Source of the DNA: CAZAOY01 sp964486925
GTDB lineage: Bacteria; Bacillota; Clostridia; Oscillospirales; Ruminococcaceae
NCBI GenBank assembly: GCA_964486925.1
Contig: CAZAOY010000066.1
Coordinates: forward strand, 1 to 11,791
DNA: 11,791 bases
Direction: 5' to 3'
Part shown: positions 1 to 6,672 of the stretch, one piece after another
Layout of the letters: each line of letters opens with the position of its first letter
Numbering within the stretch: position 1 is the stretch's first letter
Position numbers and translations under genes: made by a program
Notes under the pieces: model-generated
What the model saw: only the letters and a program-made list of their open reading frames with translations
Database searches by the model: none
What the model was told of the DNA's origin: nothing

Positions 1-939
1 GCTTATAAAGTTATTCAGTAGTCCGTAGTGCTGTGTGTCCACTCCGTTTACAGGCACCTCGCACCGCCATACCTCCGGCTGTGAGAACCCGTCTGTGGAG
101 GTCATAAGGTGGGTATCAACGCTCACTACTGTACGGTAGAATACAATCTCGCCGTTCTCTACGATAACCTTACCACGGTCACCCGAGATCTCTAACCTGT
201 TAGTGCCTGGGGCATCCCCTGTGGTAGTAATAAATGCGCCTGTTGCGCCGTTTTCGTACTCGAATATCGCTGAAACATCGTCCTCGACCTCGATATCGTG
301 GTACTTTCCGTAGGCGCAGTTTGCGTAGACTGTGGATGGAACACCGCAAAGCCACTGCAACAAATCAAGCTGATGAGGGTCTTGGTTTAGCAGTACCCCG
401 CCGCCTTCACCCGCCCAGGTGGCACGCCAACCGCCGGAGTTATAGTAGCTTTGTGACCGATACCAGTCGGTAATAATCCAGTTAACACGACGAAGGTTAC
501 CTAGCTCCCCGCTGTCTATCATCCGTTTTACCGTCTGGTAGACAGGGTTCATCCTCTGCTGAAACATTATCCCAAAGGATACCTTTGCATTCTTTGCGGT
601 TTCATTCATCTCCCGTACTGCTTTGGTGTATACGCCCGCGGGTTTTTCGGTGATAACGTGGATACCCTTGTTCATCGCGGCTATTGCTATGGTAGGGTGG
701 TCGTAGTGCGGGGTGCAGATTAGGATAGCGTTAATCCTGCCCGAATCTATCATCTCGTACACATCGGTAAAGTAGGCGGTGTCAGCGGGAACTTGTGGGC
801 GAATACGGTCAAACCGTGTAGTATCGATGTCGCATACAGCGGTAATATCAGCGCCTTTAACATAACCGTTTGCCCAGTTTGAGATATGAGAGCTACCCAT
901 ATTACCAAGCCCGACGATACCGAAATTAACATTTTCCAT
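1..939 (-). CDS. Gfo/Idh/MocA-family NAD(P)-dependent oxidoreductase (C-terminus cut by window edge)
   Basis: This is a cytoplasmic sugar or inositol dehydrogenase-type enzyme. I translated 313 codons from the ATG at 937-939 and the frame is still open at base 1, so the C-terminus is missing; the family usually has about 330-400 residues. The N-terminal Rossmann motif GLGNMG is at residues 10-15. The family's EKP motif, with the catalytic Lys, is at 98-100. The motif NQDPHQLD at 185-192 contains the conserved active-site His. The start is supported by an AAGGAG site at 947-952, eight bases upstream. It diverges from the AraC-type regulator and shares its intergenic region and a candidate operator. 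The neighbouring uxuA and uxuB-like genes suggest a role in uronic acid or related sugar metabolism, perhaps oxidising a sugar or uronate derivative. The substrate cannot be read from the sequence. Family assignment is secure, function is not. Confidence 0.9.
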   Translation of the reverse strand, partial: MENVNFGIVGLGNMGSSHISNWANGYVKGADITAVCDIDTTRFDRIRPQVPADTAYFTDVYEMIDSGRINAILICTPHYDHPTIAIAAMNKGIHVITEKPAGVYTKAVREMNETAKNAKVSFGIMFQQRMNPVYQTVKRMIDSGELGNLRRVNWIITDWYRSQSYYNSGGWRATWAGEGGGVLLNQDPHQLDLLQWLCGVPSTVYANCAYGKYHDIEVEDDVSAIFEYENGATGAFITTTGDAPGTNRLEISGDRGKVIVENGEIVFYRTVVSVDTHLMTSTDGFSQPEVWRCEVPVNGVDTQHYGLLNNFIS

Positions 940-957
940 AAAATTTCTCCTTTTCTA

Positions 958-973
958 TTGCAGATAATGACCT
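958..973 (-). promoter_or_regulatory. Candidate AraC-type operator half-site (site 1)
   Basis: The minus strand reads AGGTCATTATCTGCAA. It matches each of two sites upstream of uxuA (3912-3927 and 3934-3949) at 13 of 16 positions. It covers the whole -35 box of the regulator's promoter, so binding would be expected to repress the regulator (inference). It lies only 19 bases upstream of the dehydrogenase start, leaving no room for a promoter between them. Any direct effect on that gene would therefore come from a position at or downstream of its promoter. I saw no convincing second copy 22 bases away on either side. Confidence 0.5.
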
Positions 974-986
974 TTTGATTTATAAT
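958..986 (+). promoter_or_regulatory. Sigma-A-like promoter of the AraC-type regulator
   Basis: A -35 box TTGCAG at 958-963 and a -10 box TATAAT at 981-986 are separated by exactly 17 bases. They lie 31 bases before the regulator's ATG at 1018, which follows an AAAGGGGGG ribosome binding site at 1004-1012. On the opposite strand, towards the dehydrogenase, only AT-rich -10-like matches with poor -35 boxes are visible, so that gene's promoter is uncertain. Confidence 0.7.
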
Positions 987-1017
987 ATAGATATTGATAA
1001 CTTAAAGGGGGGATTTA

Positions 1018-1845
1018 ATGAGTATAATAAAGGAATTAGATTTTGAGGGGTTTTTCTTCCATCATTCTATAGACAAAAACCCCGCTTCCAACATGTTTGT
1101 TACCCATACCCACGGTAACTACGAGATTTTTATGTTAATAAAAGGGGATTGCGAGTACAAGATTGAGGGTTCGGTCTACCCGCTTTCGCCCTTTGATATC
1201 CTTATAATGCGCCCTATGGAGTTTCATAAGCTTCACCTCTCCTCGGACAAAACCTATGAACGGGTGGTAATGCAGTTTAGCCCCGAGCTTATAGGTCAGC
1301 TTGACCCCGATAAAACGCTGTTAACCTGCTTTGACCAAAGGCGGCTAGGGGAGAACAACCTTATCCCTGCAAAGTTAGTTATCCTAAAGCGACTAGAGAG
1401 TAACTTTACATTCTTAGAGTCCCACCTTACCAAAGCCTGCGGGGTGTCAGCGCTAATTAAGCTTCTAGCGCAGATTAACGATGTCTACTCCAGTGAAGCT
1501 ACCCCGCCCAATAAGGGAAGCGGCGATGTGGTGGTTCAGCGGATTATCGCCTACATAAACGATAATATCACTGAAACTATCTCACTTGATACCATTGAGC
1601 GGTATATGTTTTTAAACAAATTCCACCTTAACCGACTCTTTAAAAAGGCCACAGGCAGTACCATAATCGACTATATAATAAGGAAACGACTGCTACTAGC
1701 ACAGCACTTTATCAAGACAGGTTACACCCCAAACAATGCCTGCAAAGCATGCGGTTTCGGGGAATACTCCTCCTTCTACCGTGCCTATAAAAAGCAGTTT
1801 GCGGTATCCCCAAAGATGGATATGAAACCCGCTAACAAGCGTTAA
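1018..1845 (+). CDS. AraC-family transcriptional regulator with N-terminal cupin-like sensor domain
   Basis: This is a 275-residue DNA-binding regulator of the AraC/XylS type, near the usual length. The N-terminal region (about 25-110) resembles the cupin-like ligand-binding domain: a THTH motif at 29-32 is followed by a beta-rich stretch with a turn ending in DILIMRP. The C-terminal part carries two helix-turn-helix units, at about residues 189-213 and 237-265. The second is in the family signature region (GFGEYSSFYRAYKKQFAVSP). It diverges from the Gfo/Idh/MocA gene and converges on the uxuA-uxuB pair. Repeated 16-base motifs at its own promoter and upstream of uxuA make it the likely activator of hexuronate use and a regulator of its own expression. 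The inducer is unknown; a uronate or pathway intermediate is a guess from context. Confidence 0.93.
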   Translation: MSIIKELDFEGFFFHHSIDKNPASNMFVTHTHGNYEIFMLIKGDCEYKIEGSVYPLSPFDILIMRPMEFHKLHLSSDKTYERVVMQFSPELIGQLDPDKTLLTCFDQRRLGENNLIPAKLVILKRLESNFTFLESHLTKACGVSALIKLLAQINDVYSSEATPPNKGSGDVVVQRIIAYINDNITETISLDTIERYMFLNKFHLNRLFKKATGSTIIDYIIRKRLLLAQHFIKTGYTPNNACKACGFGEYSSFYRAYKKQFAVSPKMDMKPANKR

Positions 1846-1912
1846 TGTAATAACTACGTTGGTACGCTAGAATGTTAGCTCGATAGCGCCTGAACATGCT
1901 AGTAGGGTTAGC

Positions 1913-2779
1913 CTATACCCCAGAATAAGCGCTAAACCCGCCGTCTACAGGGATAACCGTACCGTTTACAAACCCCGAAGCCTTGTCGGATAACAGCCAG
2001 AGTAGCGTACCCCGAAGATCCTGTGGCTCGCCAAACCTTGCCATTGGGGTATGGTCTAGTATCTTTGCGGCTCGTGGGGTAGGTTTGTCATCCTTGTCAA
2101 AGAGTAGGCTATAGTTTTGCTGTGTCACAAAAAATCCTGGGGCGATAGCGTTTACCCGAATCCTCTCCTTTGCAAAGTGGACGGCAAGCCACATGGTAAA
2201 GTTTGATACCGCTGCCTTTGCCGCGCTGTATGCGGGAATCTTTGTAAGCGGTCTAAATGCATTCATAGAGGACACGTTTAGGATCTGCGACCCATCCTTA
2301 CCCATCATATCGGTAGCAAAAACCTGTGTAGGCAGTAGCGTTCCAATTAGATTTAGATCGAACACAAATCTAATACCGTCAGGATCAAGGTCAAAAAAGC
2401 TTACAATATCGGGATTGGATATATCCTCAATGTTAGCGTACTCAAAGCTTGTAGTACCACGAGGATTGTTGCCGCCTGCACCGTTTATCAGGATATCACA
2501 CCAGCCAAGCTGTTTATTTACTATTGCTTTTGCCTGCGCTAAGCCTTGTTTATCCAGTACATTAGTCTTAACCGCTATAACATTCGGGTTATAAGCGGTT
2601 AACTCATCCCGAAGCTTTATAGCTTTGTCGATATCCAGATCCAAAAGCGCAACCTTTCCGCCGCACTGCGAGATAACCCTTGCCCAGTCGGAGCACAAAA
2701 CCCCCGCCGCACCGGTGATAACCACCACCTTATCGGAAAGGTCTATATTAAATGGTAGCTCTACTAACTGTGTTGCCAT
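1913..2779 (-). CDS. uxuB: SDR-family D-mannonate oxidoreductase (fructuronate reductase)
   Basis: This cytoplasmic short-chain dehydrogenase has 288 residues and probably interconverts D-fructuronate and D-mannonate with NAD(P)H, the step before mannonate dehydratase. Visible features are the nucleotide-binding motif TGAAGVLC at 22-29, NGAGG at 99-103, catalytic Ser171, and Tyr184-x3-Lys188 in YSAAK. The C-terminal NGTVIPVDGGFSAYSG (about 272-287) is typical of the family. The third glycine of the usual TGxxxGxG is Cys29. It is 12 bases downstream of uxuA. Its ribosome binding site AAGGGGG overlaps the uxuA stop codon, which indicates co-translation in one operon. The SDR fold is certain. 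The substrate rests on the uxuA linkage and resemblance to the Bacillus YjmF type. The symbol is used in the functional sense, since E. coli UxuB belongs to a different, long-chain family. Confidence 0.87.
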   Translation of the reverse strand: MATQLVELPFNIDLSDKVVVITGAAGVLCSDWARVISQCGGKVALLDLDIDKAIKLRDELTAYNPNVIAVKTNVLDKQGLAQAKAIVNKQLGWCDILINGAGGNNPRGTTSFEYANIEDISNPDIVSFFDLDPDGIRFVFDLNLIGTLLPTQVFATDMMGKDGSQILNVSSMNAFRPLTKIPAYSAAKAAVSNFTMWLAVHFAKERIRVNAIAPGFFVTQQNYSLLFDKDDKPTPRAAKILDHTPMARFGEPQDLRGTLLWLLSDKASGFVNGTVIPVDGGFSAYSGV

Positions 2780-2791
2780 AGAAAATCCCCC

Positions 2792-3850
2792 TTATCTGTC
2801 ATTATTTAAAGCTGATTTTACTACAGCCTCCCATAGACCTTGTATATATGTAGCGCCTAGCGCACGGTCATACAGTCCGTATCCCGCACGTCCTTGCTCA
2901 CCCCAGATCATCCTACCGTGATCGGGGCGGATGTATCCGTCAAACCCGCTGTCGTGCAGTGCTTTAACCACCTCGTACATATCGATTGAACCGCATACAG
3001 ATGGGTGTGCAGATTCCTCAAAGCAACGTTCTCCTGTGATTAGGACGTTTCGCATATGTACAAAATGTATCCTCCCCATCCCACCAAACCGCCTAATCAT
3101 TGCGGGTAGGTCGTTATTGGGGTTAGCGCCGAGCGAGCCGATACAGAAGGTTAGACCGTTCTCCTTGTGGTCGCATAGCTTAAGGAAGCGTTCTAGGTTA
3201 TCGTTATCGATAATGATACGTGGTAACCCGAATATCCCCCATGGTGGGTCATCGGGGTGGATTGCCATCGATACTCCGCACTCCTTTGCTACCGGGATAA
3301 CCCTGTTTAGGAATACCGATAGGTTCTCCCAAAGCTGTTCGGTGGTAATATCCTTGTAACGATTTAGTAGCTGTAGTAGCTCGGGCTTAGTGTAGCTTTC
3401 GTCCCATCCCGGGAGCGATAGGTCGCTAGTGTTGGGGTCGAGGGAGAGCACAGCTTGGTTATCGAAGGCTAGCGCGTTAGAGCCGTCGGGGAGCGGTTTA
3501 GCAAGCTCACTGCGAAGCCAGTCAAACACCGGCATAAAGTTGTAGCAGATTACCTTAATCCCCGCTTTGCCAAGTCGGCGGATGTTTTCGCAGTAGTTAT
3601 CGATATATCTATTAGCCTTATCAGAACCTAGCTTTATCTCCTCATGAACAGGTACACTCTCCACGACCTCAAAGGCTAGACCGTTTTGGTAAGCGCTCTC
3701 CTTTAGGCGGTTAATCTCATCCTCACCCCAGACCTCTCCAACAGGGGTAGTATAGACGGCGGACACTATACCGCTCATACAAGGGATCTGACGAATGTTG
3801 CCTAGTGTAACGGGGTCGTTATCACCATACCAACGAAAGGTCATCTTCAA
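2792..3850 (-). CDS. uxuA: Mannonate dehydratase, TTG start
   Basis: Dehydrates D-mannonate to 2-keto-3-deoxy-D-gluconate in hexuronate breakdown; the family is metal-dependent with a TIM-barrel fold. From the TTG at 3848-3850 it has 352 residues and begins like the family's usual MKMTFRWYGDNDPVTL. Recognisable conserved blocks are IHPDDPPWG (about 197-205), CIGSLG (236-241), HMRN (265-268) and RPDHGR (308-313), which hold likely metal and substrate ligands. The TTG is preferred because the site AAAGGAGGAG (3857-3866) puts its AGGAGG core 8 bases before it. The in-frame ATG at 3842-3844 would have 14 bases and would lose two family residues. The frame stays open upstream to 3988, but that extension is unlike the family and crosses the promoter. 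It leads an operon with the uxuB-like gene. Confidence 0.95.
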   Translation of the reverse strand: MKMTFRWYGDNDPVTLGNIRQIPCMSGIVSAVYTTPVGEVWGEDEINRLKESAYQNGLAFEVVESVPVHEEIKLGSDKANRYIDNYCENIRRLGKAGIKVICYNFMPVFDWLRSELAKPLPDGSNALAFDNQAVLSLDPNTSDLSLPGWDESYTKPELLQLLNRYKDITTEQLWENLSVFLNRVIPVAKECGVSMAIHPDDPPWGIFGLPRIIIDNDNLERFLKLCDHKENGLTFCIGSLGANPNNDLPAMIRRFGGMGRIHFVHMRNVLITGERCFEESAHPSVCGSIDMYEVVKALHDSGFDGYIRPDHGRMIWGEQGRAGYGLYDRALGATYIQGLWEAVVKSALNNDR

Positions 3851-3856
3851 TAGTAA

Positions 3857-3866
3857 CTCCTCCTTT
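3857..3866 (-). promoter_or_regulatory. Ribosome binding site of uxuA (decides the TTG start)
   Basis: The minus strand reads AAAGGAGGAG, a near-perfect match to the anti-Shine-Dalgarno sequence. The distance from the AGGAGG core is 8 bases to the TTG codon and 14 to the next in-frame ATG. Confidence 0.85.
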
Positions 3867-3884
3867 GCATTTTGCTTTAAGTTT

Positions 3885-3913
3885 ATTATACAGCATAAAT
3901 ACGCTATATGATT
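3885..3913 (-). promoter_or_regulatory. uxuA-uxuB promoter, strong -10 but poor -35
   Basis: A perfect TATAAT lies at 3885-3890 on the minus strand, 34 bases upstream of the uxuA start. With a 17-base spacer the -35 position (3908-3913) reads AATCAT, which does not resemble TTGACA. This is the pattern of an activator-dependent promoter. The candidate AraC-type half-site at 3912-3927 overlaps the -35 position by two bases. Confidence 0.6.
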
Positions 3914-3949
3914 GCAAATATTGACTTGCGCCATTGTTAATAATGACCT
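3912..3949 (-). promoter_or_regulatory. Candidate AraC-type operator: two direct half-sites with 22-base period (sites 3 and 2)
   Basis: On the minus strand the distal copy (3934-3949) reads AGGTCATTATTAACAA and the proximal copy (3912-3927) reads AAGTCAATATTTGCAA. They agree at 12 of 16 positions and start 22 bases apart, about two helical turns. AraC-family proteins commonly bind two direct half-sites of about 17 bases with this spacing, the proximal one touching the -35 box. The same motif recurs at 958-973 at the regulator's own promoter. Assignment to the regulator at 1018-1845 is inferred from these positions. Confidence 0.6.
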
Positions 3950-4103
3950 ATTGTTATAACTATTAGCAAAGTTAGGATATCTTATCACGGTAAATCTTGG
4001 ATATCAATGCTTCCTACTATCTGTATAATCTGCATAAAATTAAAGAATACCTTGAAAATATGAAATTAAACCTTAATAATTATTCATTTTGGGAAAATAA
4101 TGC

Positions 4104-4132
4104 TTTACAAAGACAGTTAAATATGCTATAAT
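4104..4132 (+). promoter_or_regulatory. Strong promoter of the pyrC-pyrF-carA-carB operon
   Basis: A -35 box TTTACA (4104-4109) and a perfect -10 box TATAAT (4127-4132) are 17 bases apart. A TG one base before the -10 (4124-4125) gives an extended -10. Transcription would start near 4138-4140, leaving a leader of about 194 bases before the pyrC start. The rest of the 482-base gap between the divergent uxuA and pyrC genes (3851-4332) is AT-rich. It holds the uxuA control region on the left and this promoter plus leader on the right. I see no gene between 3950 and 4100. Confidence 0.8.
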
Positions 4133-4138
4133 ATTTTA

Positions 4139-4332
4139 GGAACTAATATATTTTAGCAGATATTGTCGTATAATACTACTGTAGCGGATAGATTAAACGG
4201 CTATCTAAAGGGATTGAATTAAATATATGCATAAAAAAATTTTACCCTTTTTTAGAAGGTATCATAAATTGGTATTTTGCTAGCTTAGCCAGTAGCGACA
4301 ATACCATCTATGCAGGATGATTGGAGGTTTGA
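4139..4332 (+). promoter_or_regulatory. Structured 5' leader of the pyr operon, candidate cis-regulatory RNA
   Basis: The leader can close on itself. 4162-4168 (ATTGTCG) is complementary to 4296-4302, and 4176-4181 (CTACTG) to 4290-4295. GCAGAT at 4156-4161 can pair with bulged positions in 4306-4313. Together this gives about 19 pairs enclosing 108 bases. Inside are GATAG/CTATC (4187-4191 with 4201-4205) and CTAAAGGG/CCCTTTTTTAG (4205-4212 with 4245-4255). A competing hairpin pairs GGTATT (4271-4276) with AATACC (4300-4305), using bases that the long stem also needs. The RBS GGAGG at 4323-4327 follows ten bases after the long stem. I recognise no known riboswitch and no clear PyrR loop. Complementarity is directly visible; function is inferred, and AT-rich DNA can form such pairs by chance. 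Confidence 0.4.
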
Positions 4333-5631
4333 ATGGTTACTACGTTAATTAAGAATGGACATGTTGTAGACCCCGAGCAGGGGATTAGTCAAAAGCTTGA
4401 TATACTAATTGCTGACGGTGTTATTAAGGAGTTAGCGGCTAACCTTTCGGTTATGGCGGATAGGGTGATTGACGCTAGCGGACTTTTAGTCACTCCAGGG
4501 CTTGTTGATATGCATGTTCACCTAAGAGATCCTGGGTTTACCCATAAAGAGGATATCGTTAGCGGATGTAATGCGGCGGTTTCGGGCGGGGTGACGGCGG
4601 TTTTAGCAATGCCGAATACAAATCCTGCTATCGATAATGAAGATACTATTAATTATATTAAGGAAAAATCCAAGAGCGCAAAGGCTAAGGTTTATCTGTG
4701 TGGTGCTATCACATCGGGACTTAGCGGTATGCGTTTAGTGGATTTTTCTGTGTATAAAGCTAGCGGTGTGGTTAAGGCGGTGTCGGATGATGGTAAGCCT
4801 GTGCCTAGCGCTAAGCTTATGAAGCAGGGGATTAACCAAGCGGGTGAGTTCGGACTGCTCGCAATCTCCCACTGTGAGGATCTAGAGCTGATAGACGGCG
4901 GTATAATAAATGAAGGCGGTGTAAGTAAAACGCTCGATATAAAGGGGATGGATAGAGCCTCCGAGGACTACCTTACCGCTAGGGAGATATTTTTAGCAAA
5001 CAGCGTTACCCATGCTGATAACACAAAGGGTAGGGTGCATATCGCCCATGTCAGCACTAAGGGGAGTACAAAGCTTATACGATTTGCAAAGGATAACGGC
5101 TACAACGTAACCAGTGAAACCTGCCCGCATTATTTTTGGTACACCGAGGACAAGCTACTGCAAAAAAACGCTAACTACCGAATGAACCCTCCACTACGGG
5201 AGGAAGCCGACAGGCTTGCTATAATAGACGGTATAATAGACGGTACCTTTGACTGTATCGTAACCGACCACGCACCGCACACACAGGAGGAGAAATCCGA
5301 CTTTTACAAAGCGCCAAACGGTGTTATCGGGATGGAGCAATCCTTTGCGGCAAGCTACACATTGCTAGTCAAGCAGAACAGCTACATTAATATAGAAAAG
5401 CTTGTATCGTTAATGTCGACCAACCCCGCAAAGCTACTGGGGATAGAGGGCGGTAGCCTAAAGGTAGGCACTGTGGCTGATATAGCTATCTTTGATTTAG
5501 ATAGAGAGTGGGTGGTGAACTGCGAAACCTCTCATTCAAAATCAAGAAACGTTATCTTTAACGGCGAGAGGTTATACGGCAAAGCCGCCTACACTATAGT
5601 AAATGGTGAGGTAGTTTATTCCGACAGATAG
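4333..5631 (+). CDS. pyrC: Dihydroorotase
   Basis: Cytoplasmic zinc enzyme that cyclises N-carbamoyl-L-aspartate to L-dihydroorotate, step three of de novo UMP synthesis. The 432-residue length fits the class I bacterial type. Metal and catalytic residues are visible: His61 and His63 in DMHVHLRDPG, Asp152/153 in SDDG, His180 in SHCED, His239 in IAHVST, and Asp312 in TDHAPH. The C-terminal part holds the typical NPAKLLGI and GTVADIAIFD motifs. The ATG follows GGAGG by five bases. It is the first gene of the operon behind a structured leader and is followed after 67 bases by pyrF. The class distinguishes it from allantoinase or hydantoinase paralogues, and the pyr context supports this. Confidence 0.96.
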   Translation: MVTTLIKNGHVVDPEQGISQKLDILIADGVIKELAANLSVMADRVIDASGLLVTPGLVDMHVHLRDPGFTHKEDIVSGCNAAVSGGVTAVLAMPNTNPAIDNEDTINYIKEKSKSAKAKVYLCGAITSGLSGMRLVDFSVYKASGVVKAVSDDGKPVPSAKLMKQGINQAGEFGLLAISHCEDLELIDGGIINEGGVSKTLDIKGMDRASEDYLTAREIFLANSVTHADNTKGRVHIAHVSTKGSTKLIRFAKDNGYNVTSETCPHYFWYTEDKLLQKNANYRMNPPLREEADRLAIIDGIIDGTFDCIVTDHAPHTQEEKSDFYKAPNGVIGMEQSFAASYTLLVKQNSYINIEKLVSLMSTNPAKLLGIEGGSLKVGTVADIAIFDLDREWVVNCETSHSKSRNVIFNGERLYGKAAYTIVNGEVVYSDR

Positions 5632-5639
5632 GGACAGTT

Positions 5640-5664
5640 AATACTGCATTATTAATACGGTATT
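5640..5664 (+). repeat. Intercistronic inverted repeat between pyrC and pyrF
   Basis: AATACTG (5640-5646) can pair with CGGTATT (5658-5664) around an 11-base AT-rich loop, with one G-U pair. No T-run follows, so it is not a typical terminator. It may be an mRNA processing or stability hairpin, or a chance structure. Confidence 0.3.
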
Positions 5665-5698
5665 CATTAAACAGATATATAGATAGAGGAGAGATAGT

Positions 5699-6619
5699 AT
5701 GTCGATGGATAGGCTGATTGAGAAGATTATTGAAACCAAGAATCCCACAGTAGTAGGGTTAGACCCAAAGCTAGAGTTTGTGCCCGAGTTTATCAAGGCG
5801 AAGGCTTTTGAGAAGCACGGTAAGAACCTAAAGGGAGCGGCTAAGGCGATACTACAGTACAACAAGGGGCTTATTAACGCTCTATGCGAGGTAGTTCCTG
5901 CTATAAAACCGCAGTGCGCCTACTATGAGATGTACGGCTACCACGGGATGAAAACCCTTGCGCGTACCATTGAATACGCTAAGGCGAAGGGGATGTTTGT
6001 TATCACCGACGGTAAACGAAACGATATCGGCCCTACAATGGAAGCCTACGCTACCGCCCATCTTGGCAGTACCGACATAGCGGGCGAGAGTATCCCTGCA
6101 TTCTATGCCGACGCGTTAACCGTTAACGGATACCTAGGCTCGGATGGTATTAAACCGCTACTTGATATCTGCAACAAAGAGGACAAGGGAATCTTTGTAC
6201 TGGTTAAAACCTCCAACAAATCAAGCGGGGAGCTACAGGATAGGACTATCGGCGACAAGACGGTTTATCAGATAATGGGACAGATGTGCGAGCAGTGGGG
6301 CGCTTCCTCTGTAACCGATAAAGGATATAGCAGTGTGGGTGCTGTTATTGGAGCGACCTATCCAAATCAGCTTGAACAGATGAGAAAGGAGCTACCGCAC
6401 ACCTTCTTCTTAGTACCGGGGTACGGTGCACAGGGCGGCGGCGGTGCTGACGTTAAGTATGCCTTTGACAAGGATGGCTTAGGCGCTATAGTAAACTCAT
6501 CAAGGGCGATTATGTGTGCTTATCAGTCGGGTACGTATGACGAGAAGGATTACGCGACAGCGGCGTACCTAGAAGCGCTTAGGATGAAGAAGGAGATAAC
6601 CTCGTATATTTCGCTATAA
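5699..6619 (+). CDS. pyrF: Orotidine 5'-phosphate decarboxylase
   Basis: Decarboxylates OMP to UMP, the last step of de novo pyrimidine synthesis. At 306 residues it belongs to the longer OMP decarboxylase subfamily; the Bacillus/E. coli short type has about 240. Active-site elements are Asp22 in GLDPK and the Asp-x-Lys-x-x-Asp array DGKRNDIG at 104-111, with Lys106 the catalytic lysine. VPGYGAQGGG (239-248) and NSSRAI (266-271) are the phosphate-binding end of the barrel. The ATG at 5699 lies 7 bases after AGAGGAG (5685-5691). A second in-frame ATG two codons later is possible but less well spaced. It sits between pyrC and carA, with a 117-base gap before carA that carries inverted repeats and a possible internal promoter. 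Confidence 0.96.
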   Translation: MSMDRLIEKIIETKNPTVVGLDPKLEFVPEFIKAKAFEKHGKNLKGAAKAILQYNKGLINALCEVVPAIKPQCAYYEMYGYHGMKTLARTIEYAKAKGMFVITDGKRNDIGPTMEAYATAHLGSTDIAGESIPAFYADALTVNGYLGSDGIKPLLDICNKEDKGIFVLVKTSNKSSGELQDRTIGDKTVYQIMGQMCEQWGASSVTDKGYSSVGAVIGATYPNQLEQMRKELPHTFFLVPGYGAQGGGGADVKYAFDKDGLGAIVNSSRAIMCAYQSGTYDEKDYATAAYLEALRMKKEITSYISL

Positions 6620-6635
6620 TATCTGCAAGAGGTTT

Positions 6636-6654
6636 TGCCGCCTTTATGGTGGCA
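6636..6654 (+). repeat. Inverted repeat after pyrF
   Basis: TGCCGCC (6636-6642) pairs with GGTGGCA (6648-6654) around the loop TTTAT, a GC-rich 7-base stem with one G-U pair. It begins 17 bases after the pyrF stop. No T-run follows, so termination would be weak at best. It could stabilise the pyrCF mRNA or partly attenuate entry into carAB. Confidence 0.4.
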
Positions 6655-6672
6655 GAGTAAGTTAGCTTAATG

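Noticed and set aside
2193..2594. 133-codon plus-strand open frame antisense to uxuB
   Set aside because: It lies wholly opposite a well-conserved SDR gene, has no clear ribosome binding site and no recognisable protein features.
2931..3359. 142-codon plus-strand open frame antisense to uxuA
   Set aside because: It is a shadow of the conserved uxuA frame, with composition typical of antisense frames.
3851..3988. N-terminal extension of uxuA to an ATG at 3988
   Set aside because: The extra 46 residues are unlike the family and would run through the promoter and operator region. A strong ribosome binding site points to the TTG at 3850.
4205..4255. CTAAAGGG/CCCTTTTTTAG in the pyrC leader as a stand-alone terminator
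   Set aside because: The stem is AT-rich with a loop of about 32 bases and the U-run is partly inside the stem, so efficient termination is doubtful. It is kept only as part of the leader.
4156..4313. Miniature transposable element bounded by the inverted repeats in the pyrC leader
   Set aside because: The arms are imperfect and bulged, and I see no target-site duplication. The position between promoter and start codon fits a leader RNA better.
6622..6635. GAGGTT-containing stretch after pyrF as a PyrR binding loop
   Set aside because: Only the AGAGGTT end resembles the known PyrR loop consensus. The upstream TCC part and the antiterminator/terminator pair are missing.
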